From positions 1 through 64,000 of the forward strand of contig JAGFNK010000150.1 in assembly GCA_025769875.1 (NCBI GenBank): 64,000 bases of DNA, in the 5' to 3' direction. The notes below the pieces were generated by a model that saw only the letters and a program-made list of their open reading frames with translations, ran no database searches and was not told the origin of the DNA. This DNA is from Russula earlei. Its lineage: Eukaryota > Basidiomycota > Agaricomycetes > Russulales > Russulaceae. Positions 54,931 through 64,000 of the stretch are shown here, piece after piece. A program made the translations under genes and the position numbers. Numbering within the stretch: position 1 is the first letter of the stretch; each line of letters begins with the position of its first letter.

Positions 54931-55471
54931 GCCCCTTTTACCAACCAAGAATTCTTGAATCTTGAACTTGAACTTGGATTTCGGGATTTTCTGGGAGTGA
55001 CAGGTGTGACAGGTGTGATGTAAGTGACATAATAAACTAATATGAGTCTATTTCAAATATGAGTTATTTTTCGGTGTGATTTGCTGGGTTTACATGTGAT
55101 ATGTAAAATATTTTTTCTAACCCTTCCTTCCACTCCTGCCAAGTGGGGTATTGCAAGCATGTCATCAAGGCAGAATATGTGTCACCAATGTGTGGGTGCA
55201 CATCTTTGTGCACATTTTGTATGTGCAGCTCTGGTGAAAATGGGGCTGCAAGCACCCAGATGTTGAGCTCAAGTCAGACAAGTTTGACGCTGACACATCA
55301 TGTGTAACCCCATATATGCGAATATGCAAATGATGACAGAAAAAAATGCATATTAATTTATTATATACATCATATCACTTACATCACTCCTGTCACTCCT
55401 GTCACTCCCAGAAAATCCTAAAATCCAAGTTCAAGTTCAAGATTCAAGAATTCTCGGTTGGTAAAAGGGGC
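54931..55471 (+). mobile_element. MITE 2, Harbinger-type, 541 bp
   Basis: Both ends are present: GCCCCTTTTACCAACCAAG and the inverse CGGTTGGTAAAAGGGGC. The inverted repeats extend over 100 bp and share TTGAACTTGAACTTGG and GTGACAGGTGTGACAGGTGT with the autonomous element at 22687-25913, which suggests cross-mobilisation by the same or a related transposase. The core is not coding. The left flank is LTR C sequence; the right flank is unrelated, so no duplication can be demonstrated. Confidence 0.85.
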
Positions 55472-55651
55472 AATAGTATGTGTAACCCTAGTCCCATATG
55501 TGTATATACTAAAGTTCTATCTAACACATAATATCTATGAGCAGATCTAGAACCTTGTATGAAGGTCTTTGCCTTCTTTGATCCATTCAGGTTCTGGTTC
55601 AACAATTGCCAGAGGAGCAACAGCATGCAGAGTCACAGATGTGTTGGGTAC
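55472..55651. other. Short unassigned spacer
   Basis: It holds no recognisable gene or repeat. Confidence 0.5.
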
Positions 55652-57045
55652 AGTCTTTGGAATTTCACAAAATGTGACACCCAAATCTGGACTGTTGGAC
55701 TTTGTCAGCAGAGTGGTGCTTGAACATCTTCACAATTCAGAAAATCAATATAATTATTATTATTTAATGATAAGAATAAATTACTTGATAACAGAAGTTG
55801 TTGTACTCAAAATGGAAATTGTGGCATAATTGTGGCATAACAGAGGGTCAATGTCATGCCACACTCTTCCACTGCAATGATGCCCACCCACCACATCCCG
55901 CTCCCTCACACCTCTGCCATCCTGCCAGCAACAGACTTTGTATCCTTGCAATCACAATGGGGATGCCCTCCTGACAAATTGGCACCACACAAAGGCTGAA
56001 CAGCCCTGCCAATACCACTCCCTCATCACCTCCATCATCCTGCCAACACACACCATGCAACTGCAATCACCTTTGCACACACATTCTCCTGACAAACCAA
56101 TGTACACTTGGGCCAAACAGTCCCACCCAATGCCACTCCCCTGCCTTCATCATCTTGCCTTCAATGTGTGCTGTGCTGTCATGCACACACCCTCCCGACA
56201 AATCAATACACCACACAAATGCAGAATGGCCCCACCCAATGCCACTCCCTCACTGCCTCTATCATGCCAGCACATGCTGCACAATCGTGATTGCCTTTGT
56301 GAACATGTTCTCCTGACAAACCAGTGAACCCCAAAATGAAGGCCAAATGGTCCTGCCTAACACCACCCTCAATGTCACCAAGTGGCATTCTGGCTTTCAG
56401 GTGCTTTCTTTCATTTTCCCATTTCTTTTCTTCATGCTCTTGCCTCTGGTCTAGGGTATGCAGGAGGGCCTGATGGACCTCCAGAATTGGAACCATCGCA
56501 GTGTGCACAGTGGAGATGACGCTCCACATGCCACAGCTGCTCCCCCAGCGCCTGCATGCTCACTGCGCACTCAACCCTGCTGCCATCATCCCACCCACAA
56601 GACACATCACATGATTGTGATCACCTTCATGCATGCTCACCCGCCTCCAACTTGATTTGTCATGCTTCTAGGCTTTTCTTTTCTTTCTTTTCTCTTTCCT
56701 TTTTTCTTTCCTTTCTAATAGCTACCCAACTTTGGTCTATAAGCATGTACCTTCAAGTAGGCTAGTCTACAATAATAGAACCTGAGTTTATCATTCTGAG
56801 TCCTGCACATGGTCCCTTGAACAGTAACAGCACCAGCCTTCTAGTCAAGCCCTTAGATTAAGTTTAAATATTATTTATTTTGTTTTACTTAACTCTTGAA
56901 TACACCATTATGAAACTTAAGAATTGTGTGTAATTATCATCTGCATTTGAAAACAATTGTGGAGTTGATGGAAATTGCCTTGAGGAGCCAAGTTGGTGGG
57001 GCACCTGCCTTTTCTGGAGCATGACACTTTTTGCGAAAAGATGTC
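55652..57045 (-). mobile_element. Non-autonomous element K, copy 2
   Basis: Inverted copy of 13544-15183 without the solo LTR found there. It shows far more CA/TG where copy 1 has CG, so it appears the more deaminated copy. Its tandem repeat zone is at about 55880-56370, and a pyrimidine-rich tract lies at 56680-56720. Confidence 0.55.
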
Positions 57046-57118
57046 CACTACTATCACTAACCAGGAACTCACCAATTCACTACCATCTCACCAGTCACAA
57101 AATGTCATGAAAGTAACA

Positions 57119-58080
57119 TGTCATGAACCATTCCCTGGAGAGGGCCCTTGAAGGACCCTTCCTTATAGGAGGAAACCCAGCCTCTATGGTGTCACCCTGT
57201 TCACACAAGCAAAAGGGGTGAGTAGAGGTGTCCACAATATCGCGCATGCATTGTTGCGCGAGCGATTCTCGGCACAATCGACATACAGCAAGCCCCACTT
57301 AAAGGCAACCCTTCTAGCAACTAAAGACAGTATTAGGGCCTTCCTAAGGACCCTTTGGAACGACCCTAGAAACTCTACGATAGGTACTAACCTAGTATCA
57401 AAGGCCCTACAACGCGTTATTAGACCAACTCTAATAACTATAGAATGAACTATAAGGCAACACTAAGGACCTTAATAGAACTATTAGGGTCGACTCTAAG
57501 GACCCTAATAAGAACTATATAAGGGCCTTATAAGATAACACTATTCCCTAACCAAACTACAAGTCCTCAAATGACCGGCCCTAAACTAATTAACAGGAAA
57601 TGGATCAGGTGCTTGCACGTGCACTAAAGCAGTAAACACGTGGACAATGGAAGCTCTTACTCATCAAGAGGAGCTTCTTACTCAGCAGCTTACTGAGCAT
57701 GACTGAGCATGCTCAGTAAGCGTCCTCCGACTTCTTACTCATCACTCTATTATGCTTGATAACAAGGTTATGACTTGTCCCTTATTTAGCAGTTCTCTTG
57801 TAGTATATAAGCGCTCAATAAAGTAGCGGACAGTCCTCAGACTGTCCATTTGTTTACGGCACTCTCTATCCCTGGGATACTCCTTTAAGGACCATCCCCT
57901 TGTGACTACCCTGGCCTCTTCCCTGCGTGATTGCTCGACTCTCACAGTAACAGTACCTCTCTGGTATCTGTTACTACTCTGGACTCTACTTCTTGCCCAC
58001 GCGGTCTTGGACGTCTATCAACTCATCTTCGAGCTTATCCCTCGCTCTTGAACTGGATAGTTCAACAGTGAGTCTTGACA
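57119..58080 (+). mobile_element. Solo LTR, family B (TSD TAACA/TAACG)
   Basis: 962 bp with complete ends. The flanks are TAACA (57114-57118) and TAACG (58081-58085), one transition apart. It has a TATATAAG box at 57804-57811 and CAGACTGTCC starting exactly 34 nt later at 57838. Confidence 0.9.
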
Positions 58081-58182
58081 TAACGGACATGTAACACATG
58101 GCGAATTACAGTCTGCCTGGGATGAAACATCCCCACTTATTTACAATAAAGCAATTTGATTAGATGTTTTTAGGTGGGGGGA

Positions 58183-58540
58183 CTAGGGAAAGCTGTTGTA
58201 ATGGAGTAGCATGAGATCTGGTTCCAATACTTGAGTCTGGAATGATGGCACAATAGTATTGTAAGGTGCAGTACTGTAAGTAAAATGGTGTGAAGGCAGT
58301 TGTGCAAGCAGTTGCGCTGCATTTGACAGTCCTACTGATGAGGCCAGTGATGATGATGAGGGATACTGATTACTGCTACATTGTCTGCCATAGAGTCCCA
58401 CAAACCATTGGTTGTTTTCCAACTCTGTATGGGCAGCAAGATGTTCTTTGATTCAAGTGGTGAGGTCAGATGTGGTGCCCTCCATCGAGAGCTTGAGTGC
58501 ACCTGCAATAATCATGAGGTCTTCCTTGCGCTCCCAATCC
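58183..58540 (-). pseudogene. SAP-like domain protein fragment
   Basis: The minus-strand frame gives RKEDLMIIAGALKLSMEGTT then SDLTT-stop-IKEHLAAHTE, followed by NNQWFVGLYGRQ. The helix-turn-helix pattern and the following FxGL motif recall SAP domains found in repeat-associated proteins of agaricomycetes. One TGA interrupts it. The Ser-rich C-terminal part has no recognised domain. It is probably a transposon-derived remnant. I judge the SAP call by eye only. Confidence 0.4.
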
Positions 58541-58770
58541 TCTGATTCCCTTTCACCATTCCATTTACTTTATTATCTTCTACTCTTTGTACTTCCCCCA
58601 TGTATATGAAACCCTTAGCTACTCTGTAGTAAACAGAGAGAAGAATAAGATCCCCTTTCCTTTGACATCTGCCTCTGCTTGAATGAAGAACTTCAAACAA
58701 CCAAGTGTGTGATACCAGCTCCTCTCTCCCCTTCTTGCTCCCACCTCTGGTTCCTCAGTTGATGTCCACT
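58541..58770. other. Spacer with a promoter-like segment
   Basis: CCCATGTATATGAAACCC followed by ACTCTGTAGTAAAC (58590-58640) resembles 8245-8290 inside element 1. Nothing else is seen. Confidence 0.4.
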
Positions 58771-58772
58771 TA

Positions 58773-59440
58773 CTGTCATTTTCATGTGACCTTGCACTTG
58801 CCATTTTTGGATGTCATTTCAAGTGCAAAATCAAAACTGCTATATCTCAACAGCTTCTCAACAGATTGCCTTGAAACTTTGACAGTAGAACCTTATATAC
58901 TGTATCTAGGTGCAGCTAAAATATGGGAGCATAATATTCAGTTCTTGAAATGTCGATTTTCAGGTGCTGACATGGGTGCAAAACTTTGAACTGCCATATC
59001 TCAACTGTTTCTCAATCAATTGACTTGAAACTTTGACAATGGGATCTCATGTACTGTATCTAGGTGCAGCCCAAGAGTTGGGGTCTAATTCCTAGTTCTT
59101 GAAGTTTCAATTTTTGGGTGTGATCTGAGTGCGAAATTTTGAACTGCCACATCTCAACCATTTCTCAATAGATTTCCTTGAAACTTGGACAGTAGAACCT
59201 TATATACTGTGTCTAGGTGCAGCTAAAATATGGGAGCCTAGTGTTCAGTTCCTGAAGTTTCGATTTTTGGGTGCCAATCGGCATGCAAAATTTTGAACTG
59301 CCATATCTCAACTATTTCTCAATGGATTGGCTTGAAACTTGGACAGTGTCATCTCATGTACTGTATCTAGATACAGCCAAATAATGGGTTTCACTTGTTG
59401 AATTTTCACATTTTGGGGTGCTGACCAACCCCGAGCATGA
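58773..59440 (+). repeat. Left arm of element 2: four units of about 153 bp
   Basis: Units are marked by ATATCTCAAC near 58842, 58995, 59148 and 59303, each followed by TTGAAACTTKGACA, a TACTGTATCTAGGTGCAG-like block and a GTGCAAAATT-like block. Units differ by substitutions of about one in six by eye. Confidence 0.75.
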
Positions 59441-60071
59441 CAGGATATCCCTACACATGACTATTTACAGCTGTAGCGTGCAACCACAGCAAGGAAAATA
59501 CAGTGAGACAGATGGAAAACATCACTGGTGGGACGATAGCAGGTTTCTGGACTGTAGCATGCCAGGTCGGGCATGCGGAGTCCGTGGGGCTTGATCCGAG
59601 GGCAGGTAGGAGCAGAAGGGAGCAGGGGAGAGCAAGGTTGTGCCCTGGAACACAATGCACACACACATGCAAGAGAGGGTGTGTGTGTGTTCTCGAGGGA
59701 ATGGTTCACACAGGCAGACAAGATGTTTTAATGCAGAGGCAAAAGCTCCCTCCTATTCAAGACTGTAGCTACTAGCCTTAAATACTGTAGAAGAAAGGTG
59801 GGGTGAGAACTAGGTAATCAAAAACATGGATGAGAAGACAATGGCATAAGAATCCTACTGCTCCAACTGCGAGTCCATGAGCACAGGGTGGTGCAGCAAG
59901 GACAACAGGCTGAGGTGCTGTGGGCAGCAAGCCCTCGGATTGAGTGGCAATGACGTCTGTGCATGCGTCATCCAAGTCCATACGTATGTGCATGGTGGGG
60001 GTGAGGACAATGCTTGAGAGACAATGATGAAAGGGGCGAGAGTGGGATTGAAAGGGAGTCGACGATGGGCA
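59441..60071. other. Interior of element 2, left part
   Basis: No gene can be supported. Frames on both strands are open but short and of biased composition. A GTGTGTGTGTG run lies near 59680. Confidence 0.4.
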
Positions 60072-60076
60072 AGAGC

Positions 60077-60567
60077 TGTCACAAGTACCAGCTCTTCAGA
60101 CTGGACCAGCAACCAGACAAGCCTACCCGGACAAGCCTCACGATTCCCACATGTTTGATGACTCTCTAGCCTCGCCTGTACCACTACTTTCCAGCATGTT
60201 CCAGTCTTGATTGCCTCGTTACCTCCTCATGTCTACTATTTGATATAGGACATACATGTCTATATAAACCTGTCTGTATGAGAGAACAAGCCCTAAGCTT
60301 GTTCTCTTGTGAATATCACTGGATTCTAGCTTCGGGACTGTAGGCTTGCAGGGAATCAAGCAATCGTCTTAGAACTCCTCTCATCTCTCTAAGTCTTCCA
60401 ACGTGAAGACTTATTTGTTATCCTTCCACTCCGCAGTACACACTAGCCTTTGCTGTGTTGTCACCAAGATCCCCGAATTCCACGAGAACTTACCATCTTG
60501 CTCAACTCAGTGCGCATGTCTCGCAAATGAAATGATTTGTCAGCGACACCGCCCCCAGTCGGTGACA
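60077..60567 (+). mobile_element. Solo LTR, family H (TSD AGAGC)
   Basis: 491 bp from TGTCACAAGTACC to GTCGGTGACA, flanked by AGAGC at 60072-60076 and 60568-60572. It matches the 5' LTR of element H (21443-21944), including CTATATAAACC and CCCTAAGCTTGTTCTC. Confidence 0.92.
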
Positions 60568-60929
60568 AGAGCGATATGACAAAAGGGTGGGGAGCATGAA
60601 GCAGATAAAGATACTAGTGGCGCAGGGGATGGATGTAGATGAGGGAGCGTGAGGCTTGGGTGAAGTTGGAGGTGATCGAGCTGAGGTGTCGTTGCTGTTC
60701 CTGGGTGTAGAGTGGGCGATGCGAGGGAATGATGTTGAGAGGAGCGCATGAGAGGTAAGTGAAAAGAGGGAAAGGAATGATGATAGTTGGAGGGATGATA
60801 TGAGGGGAAGGGAGACGAGAGACAAAGGGAAAGGAAGATGTGTGGGCAAGGGACATGAGGGAGGTGGGGGCAAGTGCAAGTCATGTGAGTTTCCTGGTCA
60901 GCAGGCTCAGACACCTTACAGGACTGCTT

Positions 60930-61257
60930 AGAGGAGGTTTTGCATACCGTCAGGGAATTTGAGGACATGGGGTGCCATGGCATCTGATGGACCCTCCATT
61001 TTTTGGATGGTCGACGTCTTGACCTGGGGTCTGGAGAAGGTGACCTCGTGCGACTTTGCGGTTCGCTTGCTTCGCCACTCTCCTACAACAGCGGCATAAG
61101 AATAAAATAAGCTGAAAGGGTGTTTGCATTGACTTGCCTTGGCAGCCTGTTGAATGGTGACATCACCCAACCCACGCAGTACCTCCCAGGGTGCCATGAG
61201 GCCAGAAGCTGGGAGCCCACCGCCATTGTCATCCTCGTCTGACAAGTCCGCGCTCAT
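60930..61257 (-). CDS. Small hypothetical gene with one short intron
   Basis: The minus-strand frame starts at 61257 with MSADLSDEDDNGGGLPASGL then MAPWEVLRGLGDVTIQQAAK. A 51-bp GT-AG intron (61083-61133) fits. Splicing joins AAKA to REWRSKRTAKSHEVTFSRPQ and the frame ends at about 60928, giving about 92 residues. The unspliced frame is also open. Acidic N-terminus and basic middle suggest a nucleic-acid or chromatin-associated protein, but I recognise no family with confidence. It sits inside element 2, so it may be a captured gene or part of the element. Confidence 0.4.
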
Positions 61258-62399
61258 TGTAGTTGATATTGGGAAGGGCCTCTTTAGAAGGGCACACTTG
61301 GGTTCATAGAGCCGGACAAGGACTGACCTTGCTTAACTCAGCGCAGGTCAATGTGTTGCCCCAGAAGCAAACAGGGTTAAAGGAAAATCTGTCATGGGTG
61401 GACATCAGGGAGAATGTCACCAGTCCTCCTGCCATTGCAAGGGGCATGAAGGAATCGAGCGGGGGTGAGAGGGGGGGTTCTGTATCCAAATTATCAGTGG
61501 ACGCTTTGCCTTGAGGTTGAGGTCGGGAGGTGGCACAATGATGCACTCTCGTGTCTGGCACCGGGACCACCAGCAGCAACAAGCATGGAGCTGCGGCAAC
61601 TGCTTGTGGGATCAACAGGAGAATGATTTATAACTCGAGTCAGCGCAGTTCATGGCTGTCAGGGAGGGATGTTGAGGATGCACATGTATGATTTGGTGTA
61701 TGTTTGCCACGTTCCTTGGCTTGACATCTCCACAGAGGCTCAGGCGAGGTGACACACTCATTTGGGTGCCTATGGGCGATATCAGAAGGCTCCACAACCT
61801 TGTGAGAGTGCAAGCAGAAGATGTGCAAGTGGAAGATGGTGGCGAGGGGGATGATCGTAGTATGGGGGGATGAACAAGTTACCTGTGAGATTCATTAACT
61901 CAGTGGCGATCACTAGCACATGCTCTGTCAGAGGATCTAGAGTGGAACCTGTCCATGTTGCAAATGATATTGTTACTGCAAGTAACACATGGCATCTATT
62001 AGACCCTCCACATAGAGGCAAAGACAAGAGATGTAGTTGCCTACTTCAAGACAAACTGACCAACGAAGTTTGCTGGGCTGATCAGCAATACTCCCTTCTT
62101 TGTTTGGTGATGCATTGATCAAGGTAAGATGTGGGTTTCATAATAAAAGACAGAGGAGTATCCTCAGATGGCCTTGAGGGAAAGTAGCTGCATGGTGATC
62201 CATTGATGCTGTCACCTGCAGAGGAAACATCATCTGCATGGTGCCATTATTGACCAGCAAGTCAATTCATGCATTCGAAATCACGACAAAGAGCTGGTTA
62301 CCCATCCAGATAGAGAAGAGTGGCCCATATATCCTTGACCAGGCTTGTAGAGTGTGCTCACGATAAGAGCAAAGGAAGTAGTAACAAAGGAGCAAGCCA
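61258..62399. other. Interior of element 2, right part
   Basis: Several short open frames (61304-61615, 61782-62027, both minus) show no recognisable domain. Some may be further exons of the gene at 60930-61257, but no convincing splice chain was found. Confidence 0.35.
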
Positions 62400-62957
62400 G
62401 GAGGGATCATATGGATATGGCAGGTCCGAAATTTTGCATGCAGATCGGCACCCAAAAATTGAAATTTCAGGAACTGAACATTAGGCTCCCATATTTTAGC
62501 TACACCTAGACACAGTATATAAGGTTCTACTGTCCAAGTTTCAAGGCAATCTATTGAGAAACAGTTGAGATATGGCAATTCGAAATTTTGCACTCAGATC
62601 ACATCATCACACCCAAAAATCAAAACTTCAAGAACTAAGAATTAGACCCCAACTCTTGGGCTGCACCTAGATACAGTACATGAGATCCCATTGTCAAAGT
62701 TTCAAGTCAATTGATTGAGAAACAGTTGAGATATGGCAGTTCAAAGTTTTGCACCCATGTCAGCACCTGAAAATCGACATTTCAAGAACTGAATATTATG
62801 CTCCCATATTTTAGCTGCACCTAGATACAGTATATAAGGTTCTACTGTCAAAGTTTCAAGGCAATCTGTTGAGAAGCTGTTGAGATATAGCAGTTTTGAT
62901 TTTGCACTTGAAATGACATCCAAAAATGGCAAGTGCAAGGTCACATGAAAACGACAG
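62400..62957 (-). repeat. Right arm of element 2: about three and a half repeat units
   Basis: Inverted counterpart of 58773-59440. Repeated TTGAGAAACAGTTGAGATAT landmarks occur near 62550 and 62720, with a variant near 62875. Confidence 0.75.
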
Positions 62958-62959
62958 TA

Positions 62960-64000
62960 ATGGTCCAACAATCCTGCTCTTTCACATTTGTGCATCTCCA
63001 GACACCACACTGGTGGTCTAGAGCTTGCCTAAAGCTGTGACCATAGTCCTCAAACCCATGAAATCTTGACAGAAATCCCAGGCACACCAAGCACACCAGG
63101 CACACCAGTCCTGACCAGTCTTGACCAGTTTTTATCAGTCTTGAAAGTTGATGTGACTGTGACTGGACATTCTACAATCCAGTTTGACCTTGACTGAAAG
63201 TTCATTCATGATCAGTCAGGTCAGGTTCAGTCAAGCAGTTTTTTGCAGTCAATGTGACCTGACCTGAAAGCACTAAGTGAAATGCACAAGATGACTGAGA
63301 GGCACAGTGAAAAGGAAAATGAAAGATGAGAGGACAGCTGGACCACAGGGCATGAGGCAATGGTTTGCAGTGTTGGGGTTAATGGATGAGGCTGCATTGG
63401 TGGAAGGTGATTGTTGAGAGTGTGGGAGCAGGAGAATAGGCAGATAGACAAGATGGTGGGGGAAGGATGAAGAAGACAAGGTAAGGAGGCAGTGAGCAGG
63501 AGACTTGTCAGATGCAAGGCATATGCGTTCGTTTACGTGACCATGACCAGAATCTGCTTACACTAGTTGGACAATCAAACTCCATCCAGAAATGTGTGAT
63601 GCAGGTGTGATGCAGGCATGATGCAGGTGTGACCCCCAGCCAAAATATTCCTTGAGACCAACTTGATGGACCTCCATTTTTCTTTGATAGAATGACATTA
63701 ATGGCACTCAATAGTATAAGCACAAACTTTTAAATGGAGTTGTTCAAGCAGATACAGGGGAAATGAAATTGGCGAGATGGTACTGAATTGGCAAGTTCCC
63801 GGTTAGTGATAGTACTGTTGGGTACACCTCCTCAGTCACACTGGGTCACAGAGCGGAGACTCAAATTCACGCTCATGTAATATGCTGCACTGCGACGCTA
63901 CGACTTGCGCAGCTCCAGCTTTGAACAAGACTAGTATCCTGAGCACTTGATGTGCCGGACTGAGTTGATATGCATATGCCATGCATTCCGAGCTGGGGAT
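62960..64000. other. Unassigned right end of the window
   Basis: No gene or mobile element is recognised. Short tandem repeats are present: GGCACACCA units at 63080-63106, CTTGACCAGT-type units at 63110-63150, and GATGCAGGTGT units at 63597-63630. A short minus-strand frame at 63227-63517 is Leu/Ser-rich and not convincing. Confidence 0.5.

Larger units (their letters stand above)
58773..62957. mobile_element. Long-inverted-repeat DNA element 2 with repeat-built arms (TA target-site duplication)
   Basis: 4185 bp, ends CTGTCRTTTTCATGTGACC in inverted orientation, flanked by TA (58771-58772 and 62958-62959). The terminal pattern TG[CT]C[AG]TTTTCA is shared with element 1 at 5357-8753, which also duplicates TA. 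Both arms are built from units of about 153 bp. The interior carries a solo LTR (60077-60567) and a short spliced-looking gene (60930-61257), but no recognisable transposase. Confidence 0.7.

Noticed and set aside
58830..59440. CRISPR-like array
   Set aside because: The units are about 153 bp, directly adjacent without unique spacers, diverged from each other, and repeated in inverted form at the other end of a transposon. The organism is eukaryotic.
62960..64000. Host gene at the right edge (frames 63227-63517 and 63508-63723)
   Set aside because: Short, Leu/Ser-rich, no domain, no splice chain, and over tandem-repeat-containing DNA.
1..64000. tRNA or rRNA genes
   Set aside because: I saw no cloverleaf-type segment with A and B boxes or any rRNA-like block on either strand. 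A tRNA scan would be needed to be certain.

Overview
The window looks like a transposon graveyard from a basidiomycete, most likely an agaricomycete. The support is Ty3/Gypsy chromoviruses with C-terminal chromodomains, a two-gene PIF/Harbinger transposon with very short (48-65 bp) GT-AG introns, and hAT relics. I found no convincing host gene, rRNA, tRNA or CRISPR array. Nearly every stretch I could interpret is a mobile element or a piece of one, nested up to four deep, and many boundaries are fixed by target-site duplications (TSDs).

Layout. (1) 1-12869: element A1, a plus-strand Ty3/Gypsy element with upstream ORF relic, gag, protease, RT, RNase H, integrase, chromodomain and 3' LTR. It is split by a 3.4-kb long-inverted-repeat DNA element (5357-8753, TSD TA) and by a solo LTR of family B (8855-9815, TSD CATGT). 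(2) 13544-15183: non-autonomous element K, carrying a solo LTR. (3) 15202-21442: Gypsy relic F, holding a hAT element (8-bp TSD) and a three-deep nest of solo LTRs. (4) 21443-22658: 5' end of Gypsy element H. (5) 22659-44387: element A2, a second, minus-strand copy of A. Its 3' LTR contains a PIF/Harbinger element (22687-25913, TSD TAA). Its body contains full-length element E (30486-38909, TSD GGTAA) and several solo LTRs. (6) 44388-52711: a Harbinger-type MITE split by full-length element D (44460-52254, TSD TATGA). (7) 52715-54930: a second, degenerate E copy. (8) 54931-55471: a second MITE. (9) 55652-57045: a second K copy. (10) 57119-58080: a solo LTR B. (11) 58773-62957: a 4.2-kb element whose inverted arms are built from about 153-bp repeats (TSD TA). 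(12) 62960-64000: nothing identified.

How the pieces work together. The Gypsy elements encode standard Gag-protease-RT-RNase H-integrase-chromodomain machinery. In four separate families (D, E, F, H) the bases just inside the 5' LTR are complementary to a site about 34 nt downstream of the LTR's own TATA box. That is what a Tf1/sushi-type self-primed reverse transcription system would look like. D and E also carry a third ORF between pol and the 3' LTR that ends in a second CCHC zinc knuckle, so each element encodes two zinc-knuckle proteins.

Decay. Inactivation is dominated by CpG-type transitions. Premature stops are mostly TGA where arginine (CGA) is expected, and several sites read TGA in one A copy and CAA in the other. 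The otherwise intact Harbinger transposase has lost its first catalytic Asp through the same kind of change (ATCGAC to ATCAAC). This points to cytosine methylation or RIP-like silencing of the region.
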